Notes: generated by a model not told the origin, from the letters alone. Counted from the stretch's first letter, positions 1 through 9,998 are shown. The stretch is DNA of 64,000 nucleotides from DTHT01 sp037444625 (GCA_037444625.1 JBBIMA010000022.1:1-64000); one strand, 5' to 3'. Made by a program: numbers and translations.

Positions 1-1719
1 GGTGCCCGGCGGGTTTGCCAGCAAGGGCCGCACGTCGGCGCCGGACTGGGCCAGCGAGACCGCGGTGGCGCGCCAGTTGGCCTGCATGCGCCGGGCGCGG
101 GCGTCGGCCAGCTCCCGCGTGTCGGCCCACTGAGCGCTGGCGGCCAGGGACAACCGCTCGGCGGCGCGCCAGCGTGCCGCGTCGTAATCCTCGGGGAAGC
201 CCAGCATCCAGCGGGCACACCGCCAGGCGATCTCGAGGGCGCCGAACGGAAACAGCCGGGCGTTCCACAGGCTGCGCTCCGCCGCCGGGATGCCCGGCCA
301 GACGTCCTCCGCATCCAGGCCCAGCCCGGCCAGCACCTCGGCCATCGGTTGGTTCAGCCAGGTGGCCGGGGGCGTGGCGGCCAGCGGGCGCTTGGGATCG
401 TCCTCGACGCCGTAGACGCGGATCACCGTGCCGCGCCGGCCGTCCGGCAGCAGGACCGGCATCTGGTGCAGTACGGTGTCCTCGGGAACCTCGATCGGAC
501 CGAGCAATCCGCTCAACCCGTGCAGAATGGCGCCCCGCCCGGCGCGCACCGGCCCTTCCAGTTCGCACTCGAGGGCCACGGCGCCGGGCTTCAATTCGCC
601 TTGCGAAAGCAGGCTGTCAATGATCGTGCCCGCCGAGCGCAAGCCGGGCGGTGCGGCGGCGCCGACGCGCTCCCGGGCGTCGTAGAGCTTCAGGAACGGG
701 GTCTCTTCGGTCAGCAGCCGCCGGTAAAGCGGCGTGGCCCCCAAATGGGTGAAGTCGCCTTCCACCAAGTCGCACCACAAGGGCGCGCCCTTCAGCGCAG
801 CCGCGGTGCGATGCAAGGCCGGGTGAGCCTCCCGGCCGGGCGACCACTGCCCGGTGAGCATCAGCATCACGTGCTCGTAAAGATCGAAACAAGGCCGCCG
901 GCGGGCGCCCGGCCCCAGGCCCGTTTCGGCGGCCAGGGCGGCCTGCGTCAGGCGGGCCGCCAGGGCGGGATCGAAACGCAGCAGCCCGGTGTCCACCGCC
1001 ACGCTCTCCCCCGGCATCAGACCGCCCGCGGCGCGCGCCTCGGCGAGCGAAGGTTTCTGGAGAAAGGCATAGACGCGGCCCCGTTCGTCCAGCACGTACA
1101 CGCCGTGCCGGCTGCCGATCCGGATCGGCTGGCGCATAGCCACGCCGCAAACGCCGGGCCGGGTCCAATCGAGCTGCGCAGCCTCGAAGGTGAGCACGAC
1201 GTCGCCCGAGCCGACCACCAGACCGGCAGGCAGGCGTTCGGCCCAGGCCGTCGAGAGGGCCAGCAGCTCGTCGAACAGGGCGCTGACCTCACCCCAGGGA
1301 GTCTTTACGGGCAGCGCGCTGAAGAGCTTGCCGAGCGGCGAGTACTGGGGCAACCGGCGTGCGTCCCCGCCCGAGTGCAACACCAGCACGCGTTGGTCGC
1401 TCCACCACGCCGGGCCGCCGGCGGCCGGGAACTGCTCAGCCAGCACGCGCAGGGCGTTGAGGGTGGCGCCGCCGCTGCCGATGCGCTCGCCGTCCGGGTC
1501 GGGCGCCGCCAAGTACACGACGCCGGAGGGAATCTTGCCCTCCCGCCGCCGGCGCTCGATCTCCTCCTGGTAGCGCTCGGCCTGGCGCTGCGAGCCGGCC
1601 GTCAGCACGACCGCCGTCCACCAGGGCAGGGCGCCCTCGCCCGCCACCCGGGCCACGTAAGCGGCTCGGGAGCGCGCCGCCACCGACGCCAGATCGCTCG
1701 CTGCGGCCACGGCAACCAT
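1..1719 (-). CDS. fkp: Bifunctional fucokinase / fucose-1-phosphate guanylyltransferase (FKP), N-terminal part
   Basis: The reading frame runs leftward off the window, so only the first 573 residues are present; FKP proteins are usually about 950-1,000 residues. The visible part is the nucleotidyltransferase half, which makes GDP-fucose from fucose-1-phosphate. Its glycine-rich nucleotide-binding loop GSGGATLNALR is at residues 81-91, followed by HSGGDARRLPQ at 115-125 and SPLGKLF just after. The C-terminal GHMP sugar-kinase half would lie left of base 1. The ATG at 1719 is chosen because no in-frame upstream start precedes it; no clear ribosome binding site is visible. The protein would salvage free L-fucose. 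A GH95 fucosidase-type gene lies about 11 kb away on the same strand. The call rests on recognised motifs only. Confidence 0.82.
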   Translation of the reverse strand, partial: MVAVAAASDLASVAARSRAAYVARVAGEGALPWWTAVVLTAGSQRQAERYQEEIERRRREGKIPSGVVYLAAPDPDGERIGSGGATLNALRVLAEQFPAAGGPAWWSDQRVLVLHSGGDARRLPQYSPLGKLFSALPVKTPWGEVSALFDELLALSTAWAERLPAGLVVGSGDVVLTFEAAQLDWTRPGVCGVAMRQPIRIGSRHGVYVLDERGRVYAFLQKPSLAEARAAGGLMPGESVAVDTGLLRFDPALAARLTQAALAAETGLGPGARRRPCFDLYEHVMLMLTGQWSPGREAHPALHRTAAALKGAPLWCDLVEGDFTHLGATPLYRRLLTEETPFLKLYDARERVGAAAPPGLRSAGTIIDSLLSQGELKPGAVALECELEGPVRAGRGAILHGLSGLLGPIEVPEDTVLHQMPVLLPDGRRGTVIRVYGVEDDPKRPLAATPPATWLNQPMAEVLAGLGLDAEDVWPGIPAAERSLWNARLFPFGALEIAWRCARWMLGFPEDYDAARWRAAERLSLAASAQWADTRELADARARRMQANWRATAVSLAQSGADVRPLLANPPGT

Positions 1720-1786
1720 GATAAAGAAGGCAAGGCGGGACAGGGGAGGAGGGGCGACAGCAGACCCCGCCTCCCTCCCGAACCAG

Positions 1787-1792
1787 TACAAT
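1787..1792 (+). promoter_or_regulatory. Putative -10 box TACAAT of the DUF1080 gene
   Basis: TACAAT lies 21 nt before the ATG at 1814, leaving a leader of about 15 nt that contains the ribosome binding site TGGAGGT. No convincing -35 is visible. Confidence 0.4.
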
Positions 1793-1813
1793 GGGTGGGT
1801 CCCTGGAGGTGTC

Positions 1814-2398
1814 ATGGCGAAGCTTCTCTTGGTGCTGATGACGGCGGGACTGGCCGCTGTAGCCCAGCAGCCCGGTCCCTGGAAGCAGATCTTCGACGGC
1901 AAGACGCTCAAAGGCTGGAAGGCCAACGAAAATCCGGAAAGCTGGACCGTGGAGGACGGCGCCATCGTCGGGCGCGGCCAGCGCAGCCACCTCTTCTACC
2001 TCGAAGAAGAGTGCGAGAACTGCGAGTTCAAAGCCGAGGTCTGGATCAACAAGGGCGGCAACTCCGGCATGTATTTCCGGGCCCAGTTCGGCCCCGGCTG
2101 GCCCAAGGGCTACGAGGCCCAGGTCAACAACAGCAGCCGCGACTGGCGGCGCACCGGCAGCCTCTACGCCATCTCGGACGTCAAAGAGCAACTGGTCCCG
2201 GACGAGACCTGGTGGACGCAGCACATCATCGCCGACGGCAACCACATCATCATCAAGATCAACGACAAGGTGGCGGTGGACTACGTGGACCAGAAGAACA
2301 CCTACGCCAAGGGCTATCTGGCGCTCCAGCAGCATGACCCCACCACCGTCGTGCGCTACCGCAACATCATGATGCGGCGGCTTCCCGCCAGGAAGTGA
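1814..2398 (+). CDS. Secreted DUF1080 (3-keto-disaccharide hydrolase-like) protein
   Basis: A 194-residue protein with a signal peptide (MAKLLLVLMTAGLAAVAQQ). A single DUF1080 concanavalin-like beta-sandwich domain follows, with typical landmarks IFDGKTLKGWK near residue 25, a NSGMYFR segment and a YLALQQHD segment near the end. Members of this family bind or hydrolyse sugars, including 3-keto-glucosides. The ATG at 1814 is preferred over a possible start at 1718, because it has the ribosome binding site TGGAGGT and gives a clean signal peptide. The next gene starts 4 nt downstream, so the two are probably co-transcribed. The substrate is unknown. Confidence 0.85.
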   Translation: MAKLLLVLMTAGLAAVAQQPGPWKQIFDGKTLKGWKANENPESWTVEDGAIVGRGQRSHLFYLEEECENCEFKAEVWINKGGNSGMYFRAQFGPGWPKGYEAQVNNSSRDWRRTGSLYAISDVKEQLVPDETWWTQHIIADGNHIIIKINDKVAVDYVDQKNTYAKGYLALQQHDPTTVVRYRNIMMRRLPARK

Positions 2399-2402
2399 CC
2401 TC

Positions 2403-4946
2403 ATGGGCCGGTTCTGGCTAGCCGCACTGGCCTCCGCGCTGGCGGCTCAGACCCCCGAGCGGCCGCAGCGGGCGGTCACCGATCCGGGCGTGATCACTAC
2501 CCGGCAGGCCATCACGCCGGCCGGAGTGCAAACGGTTTTTCAGGGGCGCGTCTACGGGGTGACCTTCGGCGCCTCGGCGGAGGAACTCTGGGTGCTGACC
2601 GCGGGCCAGATCTACCGGCTGGATTGGCGCGCCAACCGCGTGCTCGAACGCATCCCCTTCCAGGGCGGCGCCGGGCTGCAAGGAATCCTCTACGACCGAG
2701 CCGGCCGGCGGGCCTTGGTGGCCGCCGCTCTCCGCAAGGCCGGCGGCCCCGCCCAGGCGGCCCTGCTGGCGGCCGGCGGCGGCTCGCTTGTAACTCTGGC
2801 GGGCGAGCTGGGCGGCTACATCGCGGGCGCTCCGGCCGCGACGGGCAAGCTGGCCGCGGTCCCGCTGATCGCGCAGAACGAACTGGCCCTCATCGAGCTG
2901 CCCGGAGGGCGCCTGCTGGGGAAAGCGCGCACGGGGGTGGCGCCCTTCGGGGTCGTGCTCGATCCGGAAGGCGCTACGGCCTGGGTCAGCAATTGGGGCG
3001 GGCGCATGCCCTCCCCTCAGGATCTGACCGCGCCCACCGGCCTGGCGCCGAACGCCGACCGGGTGGTGGTGGACGCCCGGGGCATCGCCTCGACCGGCAC
3101 GCTGACTCGAATTGATCTGCGTACCCTGCGGGCCGCCGACACGGTCTCGGTGGGTTTGCATCCCACGGCCATGGCTTGGGACTATCCGCGGCAGCGTCTC
3201 TACGTGGCCCAGGGCAATCAGGATTCGGTGGCCGTGGTGGACACCGCCGCCCGGCGCCTCGTCGGCGTCTTCCCCATTCAGCCCTTCCGCCAGGCGGTGC
3301 GCGGCGTGGCGCCCACGGCCCTGGCCGTGTCTCCCGACGGCGCACGCCTGTGGGTGGCCTGCGGCGGCATCAACGCCGTAGCTGTGCTGTCCACGGCCAC
3401 CGGCAAGATCGAGGGTCTGATTCCCACCGCCTGGTATCCCAACCATCTGGCGCTCAGCCCGGACGGGAACTTGCTGGCGGTGGGGACCCTGTTGGGCGTC
3501 GGCTCCGGCTGGCGCGACCAGCCCGGCAAACGCTTCGTGCACGCCTACCGCGGCTCGGTGGCCGTGATCCCGCTGCCCGACGCCGCCCAGCTCGCCGGCT
3601 ACAGCACCGCCGTGGCCGAGAACAATCACCTGGAAATCGGCGCGCCCACGACCGGCGAACGCGCCACCGCCGCCCGGCGCCCGCCGGCCGCCCTGCCCAT
3701 GCGCGCGGGCGAGCCTTCGCTGATCGAGCACGTGGTCTACATCATCAAGGAGAACCGCACCTACGATCAGGTGCTGGGCGATCTGGAGCGCGGCAACGGC
3801 GATCCTTCTCTGGTGATGTTCGGCTGGGACGTCACTCCCAACCAGCACCGGCTGGCCGAGCAGTTCGTTCTGCTGGACAACTTCTACGCCACGGGAGGCA
3901 ACAGCGGGGACGGCCACCAATGGCTCACCCAGGCCAATGAGACCGACTACTGCATGTGGCCGGGCTACGCCGGGCGCAGCTATCCCTTCGACGGCACCGA
4001 TCCGATCGCCTATTCCCACGGCGGTTTTCTTTGGGATGCGGCCCTGAAGGCGGGCCGTACGGTGCGCGTTTACGGCGAATACGCCGGGCGGCTGGGGGAG
4101 TCCGACAGCCGGCAGCGGATCGAGCTGCTCGAGCGCTGGCGCCGGGGCGAGGACTTCAGCCGCCAGTGGAACACCCGCGCCCCCCTGGCTCCACTGAACG
4201 CCATCCTGGCGGCGAACTATCCCTCCTATTCGACCGCCGTGCCGGACGTGGTGCGCGCCCGCATCTTCCTGGCCGACCTGCGTCGCTGGGAGGGCGAAGG
4301 GCGCATGCCCAATCTGGTGATCGTGCAGCTCCCTTCCAATCACACGCGAGGCACGGCGCCGGGCTGGTCCACCCCGAAGGCCATGGTGGCCGACAATGAC
4401 CTGGCCCTGGGCCAGATCGTCGAGGCCCTCACCCGAAGCCCCTTCTGGAGGCGCATGGCCGTCTTCGTGGTGGAGGACGACGCCCAGAACGGCGTGGATC
4501 ACGTGGACGGGCACCGCACGGTCGCCCTGGCCGTCAGCCCCTACGTCCGGCGCGGCTGGGTGGACTCCACCTTCTACTCGCAGACCAGCATGGTCAAGAC
4601 GATCGAGCTGATCCTGGGCCTGCCGGCCCTGTCTTTGTTCGACCTGATCGCCACGCCCATGCACGCCAGCTTCACCGACCGGCCGGACTACACGCCCTAC
4701 CAGGCGGTGACGCCCAAGCAGTCGCTGTTCGAGGTCAATCCGCCCCTGGCCGCCTTGCGAGGCGCGGCCCGCCGGGCGGCGCTCGATTCGATGAAGATGC
4801 GCTTCGACGTCCCGGACGCAGCCCCCAGCGAGCGGCTCAACCGCATCCTCTGGCACGACGCGCGGGGCTTCCACGTCCCCTATCCGGGGACGCGCCGGGC
4901 GGCCTTCGCGCCGCTCTCGCTGGACCTGGACGACGAGGAGCGCTAA
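2403..4946 (+). CDS. Secreted YncE-like beta-propeller fused to a phosphoesterase (acid phosphatase/PLC-type) domain
   Basis: 847 residues with an N-terminal signal peptide (MGRFWLAALASALAAQT). Residues about 40-400 form repeated beta-propeller blades, with segments such as LAVSPDGARLWVACGG and LALSPDGNLLAVG. The rest, from EHVVYIIKENRTYDQVLGD, matches the phosphoesterase family of phospholipase C/acid phosphatase enzymes; it has the NRTYDQ metal-site motif, then NFYATGGNSGDGHQW and later VEDDAQNGVDHVDGHR. It is expected in the periplasm or outside, cleaving a phosphoester or acting as a bound sensor. It follows the DUF1080 gene by 4 nt. The fusion is common in Acidobacteriota; the substrate is unknown. 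Confidence 0.85.
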   Translation: MGRFWLAALASALAAQTPERPQRAVTDPGVITTRQAITPAGVQTVFQGRVYGVTFGASAEELWVLTAGQIYRLDWRANRVLERIPFQGGAGLQGILYDRAGRRALVAAALRKAGGPAQAALLAAGGGSLVTLAGELGGYIAGAPAATGKLAAVPLIAQNELALIELPGGRLLGKARTGVAPFGVVLDPEGATAWVSNWGGRMPSPQDLTAPTGLAPNADRVVVDARGIASTGTLTRIDLRTLRAADTVSVGLHPTAMAWDYPRQRLYVAQGNQDSVAVVDTAARRLVGVFPIQPFRQAVRGVAPTALAVSPDGARLWVACGGINAVAVLSTATGKIEGLIPTAWYPNHLALSPDGNLLAVGTLLGVGSGWRDQPGKRFVHAYRGSVAVIPLPDAAQLAGYSTAVAENNHLEIGAPTTGERATAARRPPAALPMRAGEPSLIEHVVYIIKENRTYDQVLGDLERGNGDPSLVMFGWDVTPNQHRLAEQFVLLDNFYATGGNSGDGHQWLTQANETDYCMWPGYAGRSYPFDGTDPIAYSHGGFLWDAALKAGRTVRVYGEYAGRLGESDSRQRIELLERWRRGEDFSRQWNTRAPLAPLNAILAANYPSYSTAVPDVVRARIFLADLRRWEGEGRMPNLVIVQLPSNHTRGTAPGWSTPKAMVADNDLALGQIVEALTRSPFWRRMAVFVVEDDAQNGVDHVDGHRTVALAVSPYVRRGWVDSTFYSQTSMVKTIELILGLPALSLFDLIATPMHASFTDRPDYTPYQAVTPKQSLFEVNPPLAALRGAARRAALDSMKMRFDVPDAAPSERLNRILWHDARGFHVPYPGTRRAAFAPLSLDLDDEER

Positions 4947-4955
4947 GCGGTCCGC

Positions 4956-6257
4956 TCAGACCTTCTCCGGGACGACGAAGGGCTTGCGGTAGTCGCGCGT
5001 GAACAGGCGGTTGGCCTCTTCGTCCCCCACGCATCGCAGGCTCTGCGGATCGAAGCGCAAGGTCCGGCCCAGCCGGTAAGAGATGTTGGCCAGGTGGACC
5101 AGCACGGTCGAAATGGCGCCCTCTTCGATCTCCGCGTTGAGGTTCTCGCGCTTGCGGCTCCGCACGCACTGGATGAAATTGGCCCAGTTGTTGCCCCCGC
5201 CCTCGCCCGAGGGACCGGGCTCCTGCGCCTTGCCCAGGTAAGTGCGGTAGCCGCCCCGGATCACCATGTAACCTTTCGAGCCGTAAAAGATGTTGCCGAT
5301 GCAGTTTTCCCCCGGCTTGCCGATGCCGGCTTCCGGATTGCTGATCCAGTGGCGCACTTCGAACACCAGGAGCTTGCGTTTGCCCTCCTGGTCGAATTCG
5401 AAGGTAGCCACTTGGGTGTTGGGGGTTTCCTGATCGTCGTCGAACAGGAAGTGGCCGCCCAGCGAGCTGACCTTGACCGGGTACTTGACGCCCAGCCCCC
5501 AGCGGGCCAGATCCATCTGGTGGATGCCCTGGTTGCCGATGTCGCCGTTGCCGTACTCCCAGAACCAATGCCAGTTGTAATGGAAGCGATTGCGGGTGAA
5601 GGGGCGCAGGGCCGCCGGTCCCAACCACAGGTCGTAATGCACGCCGGGAGGAACCGGCTCGACGGGAGCGCGGCCGATGCTGTCGCGCCACTTGAAACAC
5701 AGCCCGCGCGCCATGTACACCTCGCCGATCAGTCCCTCGCGCAACCGCCGGACGCCCTCCTGGGCGCCTGCGCTGGAACGGCTGTTGGTGCCGTGCTGGA
5801 CGATGCGGTCGTAACGCCGGGCGGCGGCCACGATCTGCCGAGCCTCGAAGATGTTATGCGTGCAAGGCTTCTCGACGTAGACATCCTTGCCCGCCTGGCA
5901 GGCCCAGATGGTTTGAAGCGCGTGATGGAAGTTAGGAGTGGCCAGCGAGACCGCGTCAATGGACTTGTCCTCCAGCAGCTTGCGGTAGTCCACGAAGGCG
6001 GCCGGGCGCTTCTTGCCCATCTTCTCGACCTCGCTCAGTCGGGCCTGGAGCACGCTTTCGTCCACGTCGCACAGGGCGGCGATCTCGACCTCGGGCATGG
6101 CGGCGTAACTGCGGATATGGGCGCGGCCCTGGCCGCGGATGCCGACGCAGGCCACGCGCACCGTATCGTTGGGGCTGGGCAGCGAGGAGGCTCTCAGGCG
6201 GGCGGCCACGGGAGCGGAACTCATCAGGAAATACCGGCGGTTCATGCCGCCCATCAT
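4956..6257 (-). CDS. Gfo/Idh/MocA family oxidoreductase with export signal
   Basis: A 433-residue NAD(P)-dependent sugar-type dehydrogenase. The N-terminus resembles a weak export leader (NRRYFLMSSAPVAARL). The Rossmann domain follows (VRVACVGIRGQGRAHIRSY), with the catalytic-site motif VEKPCTHN near residue 135, and then the C-terminal alpha/beta domain with NIGNQG-like NGDIGNQGIHQMD. Family members oxidise or epimerise sugars and cyclitols. Possible starts are ATG at 6257, 6254 and 6245; the last gives the cleaner NRRYF leader. The gene converges on the phosphoesterase gene with a 9-nt gap. Substrate not inferable. Confidence 0.85.
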   Translation of the reverse strand: MMGGMNRRYFLMSSAPVAARLRASSLPSPNDTVRVACVGIRGQGRAHIRSYAAMPEVEIAALCDVDESVLQARLSEVEKMGKKRPAAFVDYRKLLEDKSIDAVSLATPNFHHALQTIWACQAGKDVYVEKPCTHNIFEARQIVAAARRYDRIVQHGTNSRSSAGAQEGVRRLREGLIGEVYMARGLCFKWRDSIGRAPVEPVPPGVHYDLWLGPAALRPFTRNRFHYNWHWFWEYGNGDIGNQGIHQMDLARWGLGVKYPVKVSSLGGHFLFDDDQETPNTQVATFEFDQEGKRKLLVFEVRHWISNPEAGIGKPGENCIGNIFYGSKGYMVIRGGYRTYLGKAQEPGPSGEGGGNNWANFIQCVRSRKRENLNAEIEEGAISTVLVHLANISYRLGRTLRFDPQSLRCVGDEEANRLFTRDYRKPFVVPEKV

Positions 6258-6358
6258 AGACCGGCCGGGCGCCTGCCTTCAAGGCGGGCGGAGGGGCCCT
6301 GATTCCAGGCTGCGCATCGGGGAGATCGCCCTGGCGGGGTCTCCGGCGAGGCGCTCAC

Positions 6359-6399
6359 CGGGATCGGGCCGCGCTGAGCGGCCGCCCGGCCCGATCCCG
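6359..6399 (-). terminator. Perfect 12-bp hairpin downstream of the TonB-type receptor gene
   Basis: CGGGATCGGGCC (6359-6370) pairs perfectly with GGCCCGATCCCG (6388-6399) around a 17-nt loop, 21 bases beyond the receptor stop codon. No U-tract follows on either strand, so it may stabilise the mRNA end or terminate weakly. The strand is inferred from position. Confidence 0.5.
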
Positions 6400-6420
6400 C
6401 GCGAAGCTCCCCGCCGGAAC

Positions 6421-9400
6421 TTAGAAGTAATACTTCATCCCGAGCTGCACGTTACGCGGCCCGATCTTCGTGCCCGTGATCTGCCCGAAGTTGGTCGCGC
6501 CGAAACTGGTGGCCGGGTCACCGAAGATCGGCGTGTTGGTGGCGTTCTGGGCCTCGATGCGGAACTCGAAACGCTGGCCCTCCTTGACGCGGAAGTTCTT
6601 GAGCAGTGCGGCGTCCAGGGTCTTGATGGCCGGCCCGCGGTAGTTCAAGGTGCGGGGCGCGGTGCCGGGCACGTCCAGCGGGGGCTTGGAGAAAGCGGCC
6701 TCGTTGAACCAGCGGTTCAGGCGGCTGGTGACCGAGCCGGAAGTGCTCGGGTCGCCGACCAGGTTGGGACGCTGGGTGCCGTCCCAGATCGAGCCTCCGC
6801 TTTGGGTGACCTGCAAGGGCATGCCGCTGCGGAACAGGGCCATGCCGCTGAGTTCCCAGCCTCCCAGGGCCCAATCCAGGGGCCGGCTCCATCCGGAGCC
6901 CCACTTGCGGCCCTTGCCCACCGGGACTTCCCAGGCGCCGGTCAGCACGCCCACGTGCGCCGCATCGTGAGCCGACAGGGAACGCTCCAGGGCCAGGTTC
7001 CAAATGTATTGCAGGCTCGTGGATCCCCCCAGCCAGGAGTAGTTACCCGAGCCGTGGGAGGAGTTGTCCATCATCTTCGACCAGGTGTAGTGAGCCAGGA
7101 TGGTGAGGCCTTTCGAGTAGCGTTTCTCCCACTTCATCTGAAGGGCGTGATAGCGGGAATCGGCTCGCGGCGGCTCGGCCGTGCCCACGCTGGCGCCGTC
7201 GAACTGGGGCATGGGCCGCAGCAGGCGGTACAACTGCACGGTCGTGCGGTTCAGGTTGGTGGCCTTGGGATCGGTGATCTGGCCGTAGAACGGGTTGGGG
7301 ACGGCGCTGGTCAAGGTCGTCCGCCCCAGCGACCAGTACTGCGGGTGCAAGGGGGTCAAGGAAGTAAAGGGCAGGAACAAGTGCGTGCCGCGGCTGCCTG
7401 TGTAATTGATCTCGAGCACGGACTCGAACGGCAGCTCATGCTGCACGGAAAGGTTCCAGGAGTGATACTCCGGATTGCGGTTGTTACCGGGCAGGATGGT
7501 GCCCACGCCCAGGCCGATGAAGGTCCACTCGCCCTGGGAGCGGCCGGGCGGCAGCAGCATGCCGTTGGGATACGGGTTGTTGAGCCGAGCCCAGAGCGTA
7601 GCGTTCGAGTCCAGCGAGAAGGTGGGAGTGGAGTTGACGTTGAAGCCCGCGCCGGTGTGGCCGTAAACGGTGGCGCGGCTCAACTGGTAAAGCAGGCCGT
7701 AGGCCGCGCGAACGGCCAGTTTGGGGGTCGCCGCATAAGCGAAGCCCACGCGGGGCGACCAGTTATTCAGGTCCGAGTCGAAAGGAGAGCGCCGCTTGCT
7801 GTCCACGAAGCGCAAGACCCCGCGGGTATCGAAACCGGAGACTTTGACCGGAGATTGGGCGTCCAGATCCCAGTAGCTCTGGCGGTCGTACTTCTCCCAG
7901 CGCGGCACGTCGAATTCGTACCGCAGGCCCAGGTTCAGGGTCAGCTTGGCTGTTACCTTCCAATCGTCCTGGAGATAGAAGCCCCAGTAAGCGGAACGGG
8001 TGAAGACCTTCGGGTCAATGTGGAAGTCGCCCCCGGTGCCCCACCCGAGGAGCATGGTGGCCAGGCCGTTGCCCTCGTTGCCCGGGCAGGAAAAGCGGTC
8101 CCGGCAGGTCACGCCGCGGCCGAAGGCCACCCGCCCGGAGGGATAACCGGGCTGGGCGTAATCCAGGAAGTTGCGCCGGGTCTCGGCCCCCGCTTTCAGG
8201 CTGTGCCCTTGGAGGGTCTTGCTGTAAAAGCCGGAGAAGTGATGAACGCCTTCCTGGCGATCCATGATGAGCCAGCCTTGCGTGCCGATGTCGGTGTAAC
8301 CATCGGGCGCGATGGTCGGAAAGACAAAGAAGGTGGCGTTATCCTTCATATACTTCGGAAAGCCGAGCGTCGTCAGATCGAAGGATTCCATCGGGTTGCG
8401 CCAGTAAGTCGAGTAAGTCAAACCGTAGCGCACGCTCCAGAGGGAGGTGGGGCTTTGGATCTTCGTGAAATCCGCCACGATCGAAGTGGAAGTGCTCAGG
8501 CTGGGGCCGTCGTTGAAGGTGTAGGCGGGCGCCAAATCCTTGAACAGGTTGGGCGGGTTGCCCCGACCGCGGCCGTAGCTGTAGCGCCCGGTCAGGCGGC
8601 TGTTTGCGCTGAAGTTATGGTCGCCCTTGAGGTTGGTCTGCTGGCTCTTGCCCTGGTTGATGCCCTCCTCGAACCAGTTATTGGTCTCGGTGAACGGGGC
8701 GCCCGGCTGATTGGGCTTGGGAAAGTAAGCCAGGGCCTTCAGCGCCACCGGGTCCAGCATGGCTTTGGGGATGATGTTGCCCGGGAAAGGCCGGCGCTCG
8801 ATATTGCCCTGCGCATTGGTGAAGGTGTCAAAGGGGTTGAAGATCGTCATGACCTGGCCGGAGGTGTTGCGGGTCTCCGAGAAATTGCCTTCCCTCTGGA
8901 GCAAGGTGGGGAAGGTGGCCGTGTAGCTCAGCGGGCTCTTCGAGCGGGTGTATTCGTAGGTGGCGAAGAAGAAGGTTTTGTTGCGGACGATCGGGCCGCC
9001 CGCGACGCCTCCGAGCTGGTCCCGCCGGTAGTAGGGGCGGGCCCGGCCGGCGCGGTTGGAGAACCAGTTGTTGGCGTTCAGGTCGGAATGGCGCAGGAAG
9101 TAGTAGCCGGTCCCATGGAACTGATTGGTGCCGGAGCGGGTCACCATATTCACCACCGCGCCCCCGGTTTGCCCGTATTCGGCCGAGAAGAAGTTGGTCT
9201 GCATCTTGAACTCCTGCACCGCGTCCACCGAAGGGGCGAACTTGAGGTCGGTGATGCCCGAGTTCTGCTCGACCGTCACCACGGTCACGCCGTCCAGCAG
9301 GACGTCCGAAGTCGAGTTGCGCGCGCCGTTGGCGACGAAATTGGTGTTGGTGTCGCCGCGCCGGCCGCCCGAGCCGACCACCCCGGGCGTCAGGTACGTC

Positions 9401-9864
9401 AGAGCCATCGGGGTGCGCCCGATGTTGGGCAGGGAGATGATGTACTTGTTCTCGATCACCTGGCCGAGGTTGGCGATGGTCGTATTGAGCAGCGGCGCCT
9501 CGGCTTGCACCTCGACGGTGGCGGTGACCTCGCCCACCTCCAGTTGAACGTCCAGCGTGGCCTGCTGTTGCACGGTCAGCGGGAAGGGGCCCCGAACGTA
9601 CTTCTTGAAGCCCTTGGCCTCCACGGTCAAGGTGTAGTTGCCGGGAGGCAGCGCGGTGACCACGTACCGTCCGGCTTCGTCGGTCACCGTCTTGTGCGCC
9701 ACATTGCGGTCGGCCTCCACGACGTTCACGGCGGCTCGCGGCACCGAGGCCCCCGTGGGGTCCGTCACCACCCCGCGGACGGCTGCCGTGTAGGTCTGGG
9801 TCCAGGCCGGCAGCGGCGCCAGCCCGGCGGCAACGATCATGGCACCGATCCTTGACATCTTCAT
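6421..9864 (-). CDS. TonB-dependent-receptor-like outer membrane protein with carboxypeptidase regulatory domain
   Basis: 1,147 residues from the ATG at 9864, which has the ribosome binding site GGAGAGG 8 nt upstream. A signal peptide (MKMSRIGAMIVAAGLAPLPAWTQ) is followed by a carboxypeptidase-regulatory-like beta domain (AVRGVVTDPTGASVPRAAV) at about 25-110. Next come a plug-like segment and a long beta-barrel ending in an aromatic residue (GMKYYF), typical of outer-membrane barrels. This architecture is greatly expanded in Acidobacteriota and is thought to import glycans or other large substrates; no substrate can be named. A 9-bp dyad and a regulator-like gene lie divergently upstream. Confidence 0.88.
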   Translation of the reverse strand: MKMSRIGAMIVAAGLAPLPAWTQTYTAAVRGVVTDPTGASVPRAAVNVVEADRNVAHKTVTDEAGRYVVTALPPGNYTLTVEAKGFKKYVRGPFPLTVQQQATLDVQLEVGEVTATVEVQAEAPLLNTTIANLGQVIENKYIISLPNIGRTPMALTYLTPGVVGSGGRRGDTNTNFVANGARNSTSDVLLDGVTVVTVEQNSGITDLKFAPSVDAVQEFKMQTNFFSAEYGQTGGAVVNMVTRSGTNQFHGTGYYFLRHSDLNANNWFSNRAGRARPYYRRDQLGGVAGGPIVRNKTFFFATYEYTRSKSPLSYTATFPTLLQREGNFSETRNTSGQVMTIFNPFDTFTNAQGNIERRPFPGNIIPKAMLDPVALKALAYFPKPNQPGAPFTETNNWFEEGINQGKSQQTNLKGDHNFSANSRLTGRYSYGRGRGNPPNLFKDLAPAYTFNDGPSLSTSTSIVADFTKIQSPTSLWSVRYGLTYSTYWRNPMESFDLTTLGFPKYMKDNATFFVFPTIAPDGYTDIGTQGWLIMDRQEGVHHFSGFYSKTLQGHSLKAGAETRRNFLDYAQPGYPSGRVAFGRGVTCRDRFSCPGNEGNGLATMLLGWGTGGDFHIDPKVFTRSAYWGFYLQDDWKVTAKLTLNLGLRYEFDVPRWEKYDRQSYWDLDAQSPVKVSGFDTRGVLRFVDSKRRSPFDSDLNNWSPRVGFAYAATPKLAVRAAYGLLYQLSRATVYGHTGAGFNVNSTPTFSLDSNATLWARLNNPYPNGMLLPPGRSQGEWTFIGLGVGTILPGNNRNPEYHSWNLSVQHELPFESVLEINYTGSRGTHLFLPFTSLTPLHPQYWSLGRTTLTSAVPNPFYGQITDPKATNLNRTTVQLYRLLRPMPQFDGASVGTAEPPRADSRYHALQMKWEKRYSKGLTILAHYTWSKMMDNSSHGSGNYSWLGGSTSLQYIWNLALERSLSAHDAAHVGVLTGAWEVPVGKGRKWGSGWSRPLDWALGGWELSGMALFRSGMPLQVTQSGGSIWDGTQRPNLVGDPSTSGSVTSRLNRWFNEAAFSKPPLDVPGTAPRTLNYRGPAIKTLDAALLKNFRVKEGQRFEFRIEAQNATNTPIFGDPATSFGATNFGQITGTKIGPRNVQLGMKYYF

Positions 9865-9998
9865 CGAGCTTAACCTCTCCCTTTCCGAGTCACCACAGAG
9901 CCGAAGCCGCTGCCCGGACCCCCGCCGGGCACCCAACCGAGCTCTCCGGCGCTGAAGCGTCCCTCAAGTTAGCAGAGCCGTCGCCGAGGAGCAAGGGG

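Noticed and set aside
2418..4874. A long minus-strand open frame of 818 codons opposite the phosphoesterase gene
   Set aside because: It is a shadow of the GC-rich real gene: it lacks domains, its composition is His/Gly/Arg-rich, and the plus-strand product matches known domains throughout.
6139..9855. A plus-strand open frame of 1,238 codons opposite the TonB-type receptor
   Set aside because: Same reason: long antisense frames are expected at this GC content, and the minus-strand product has signal peptide, regulatory domain and barrel.
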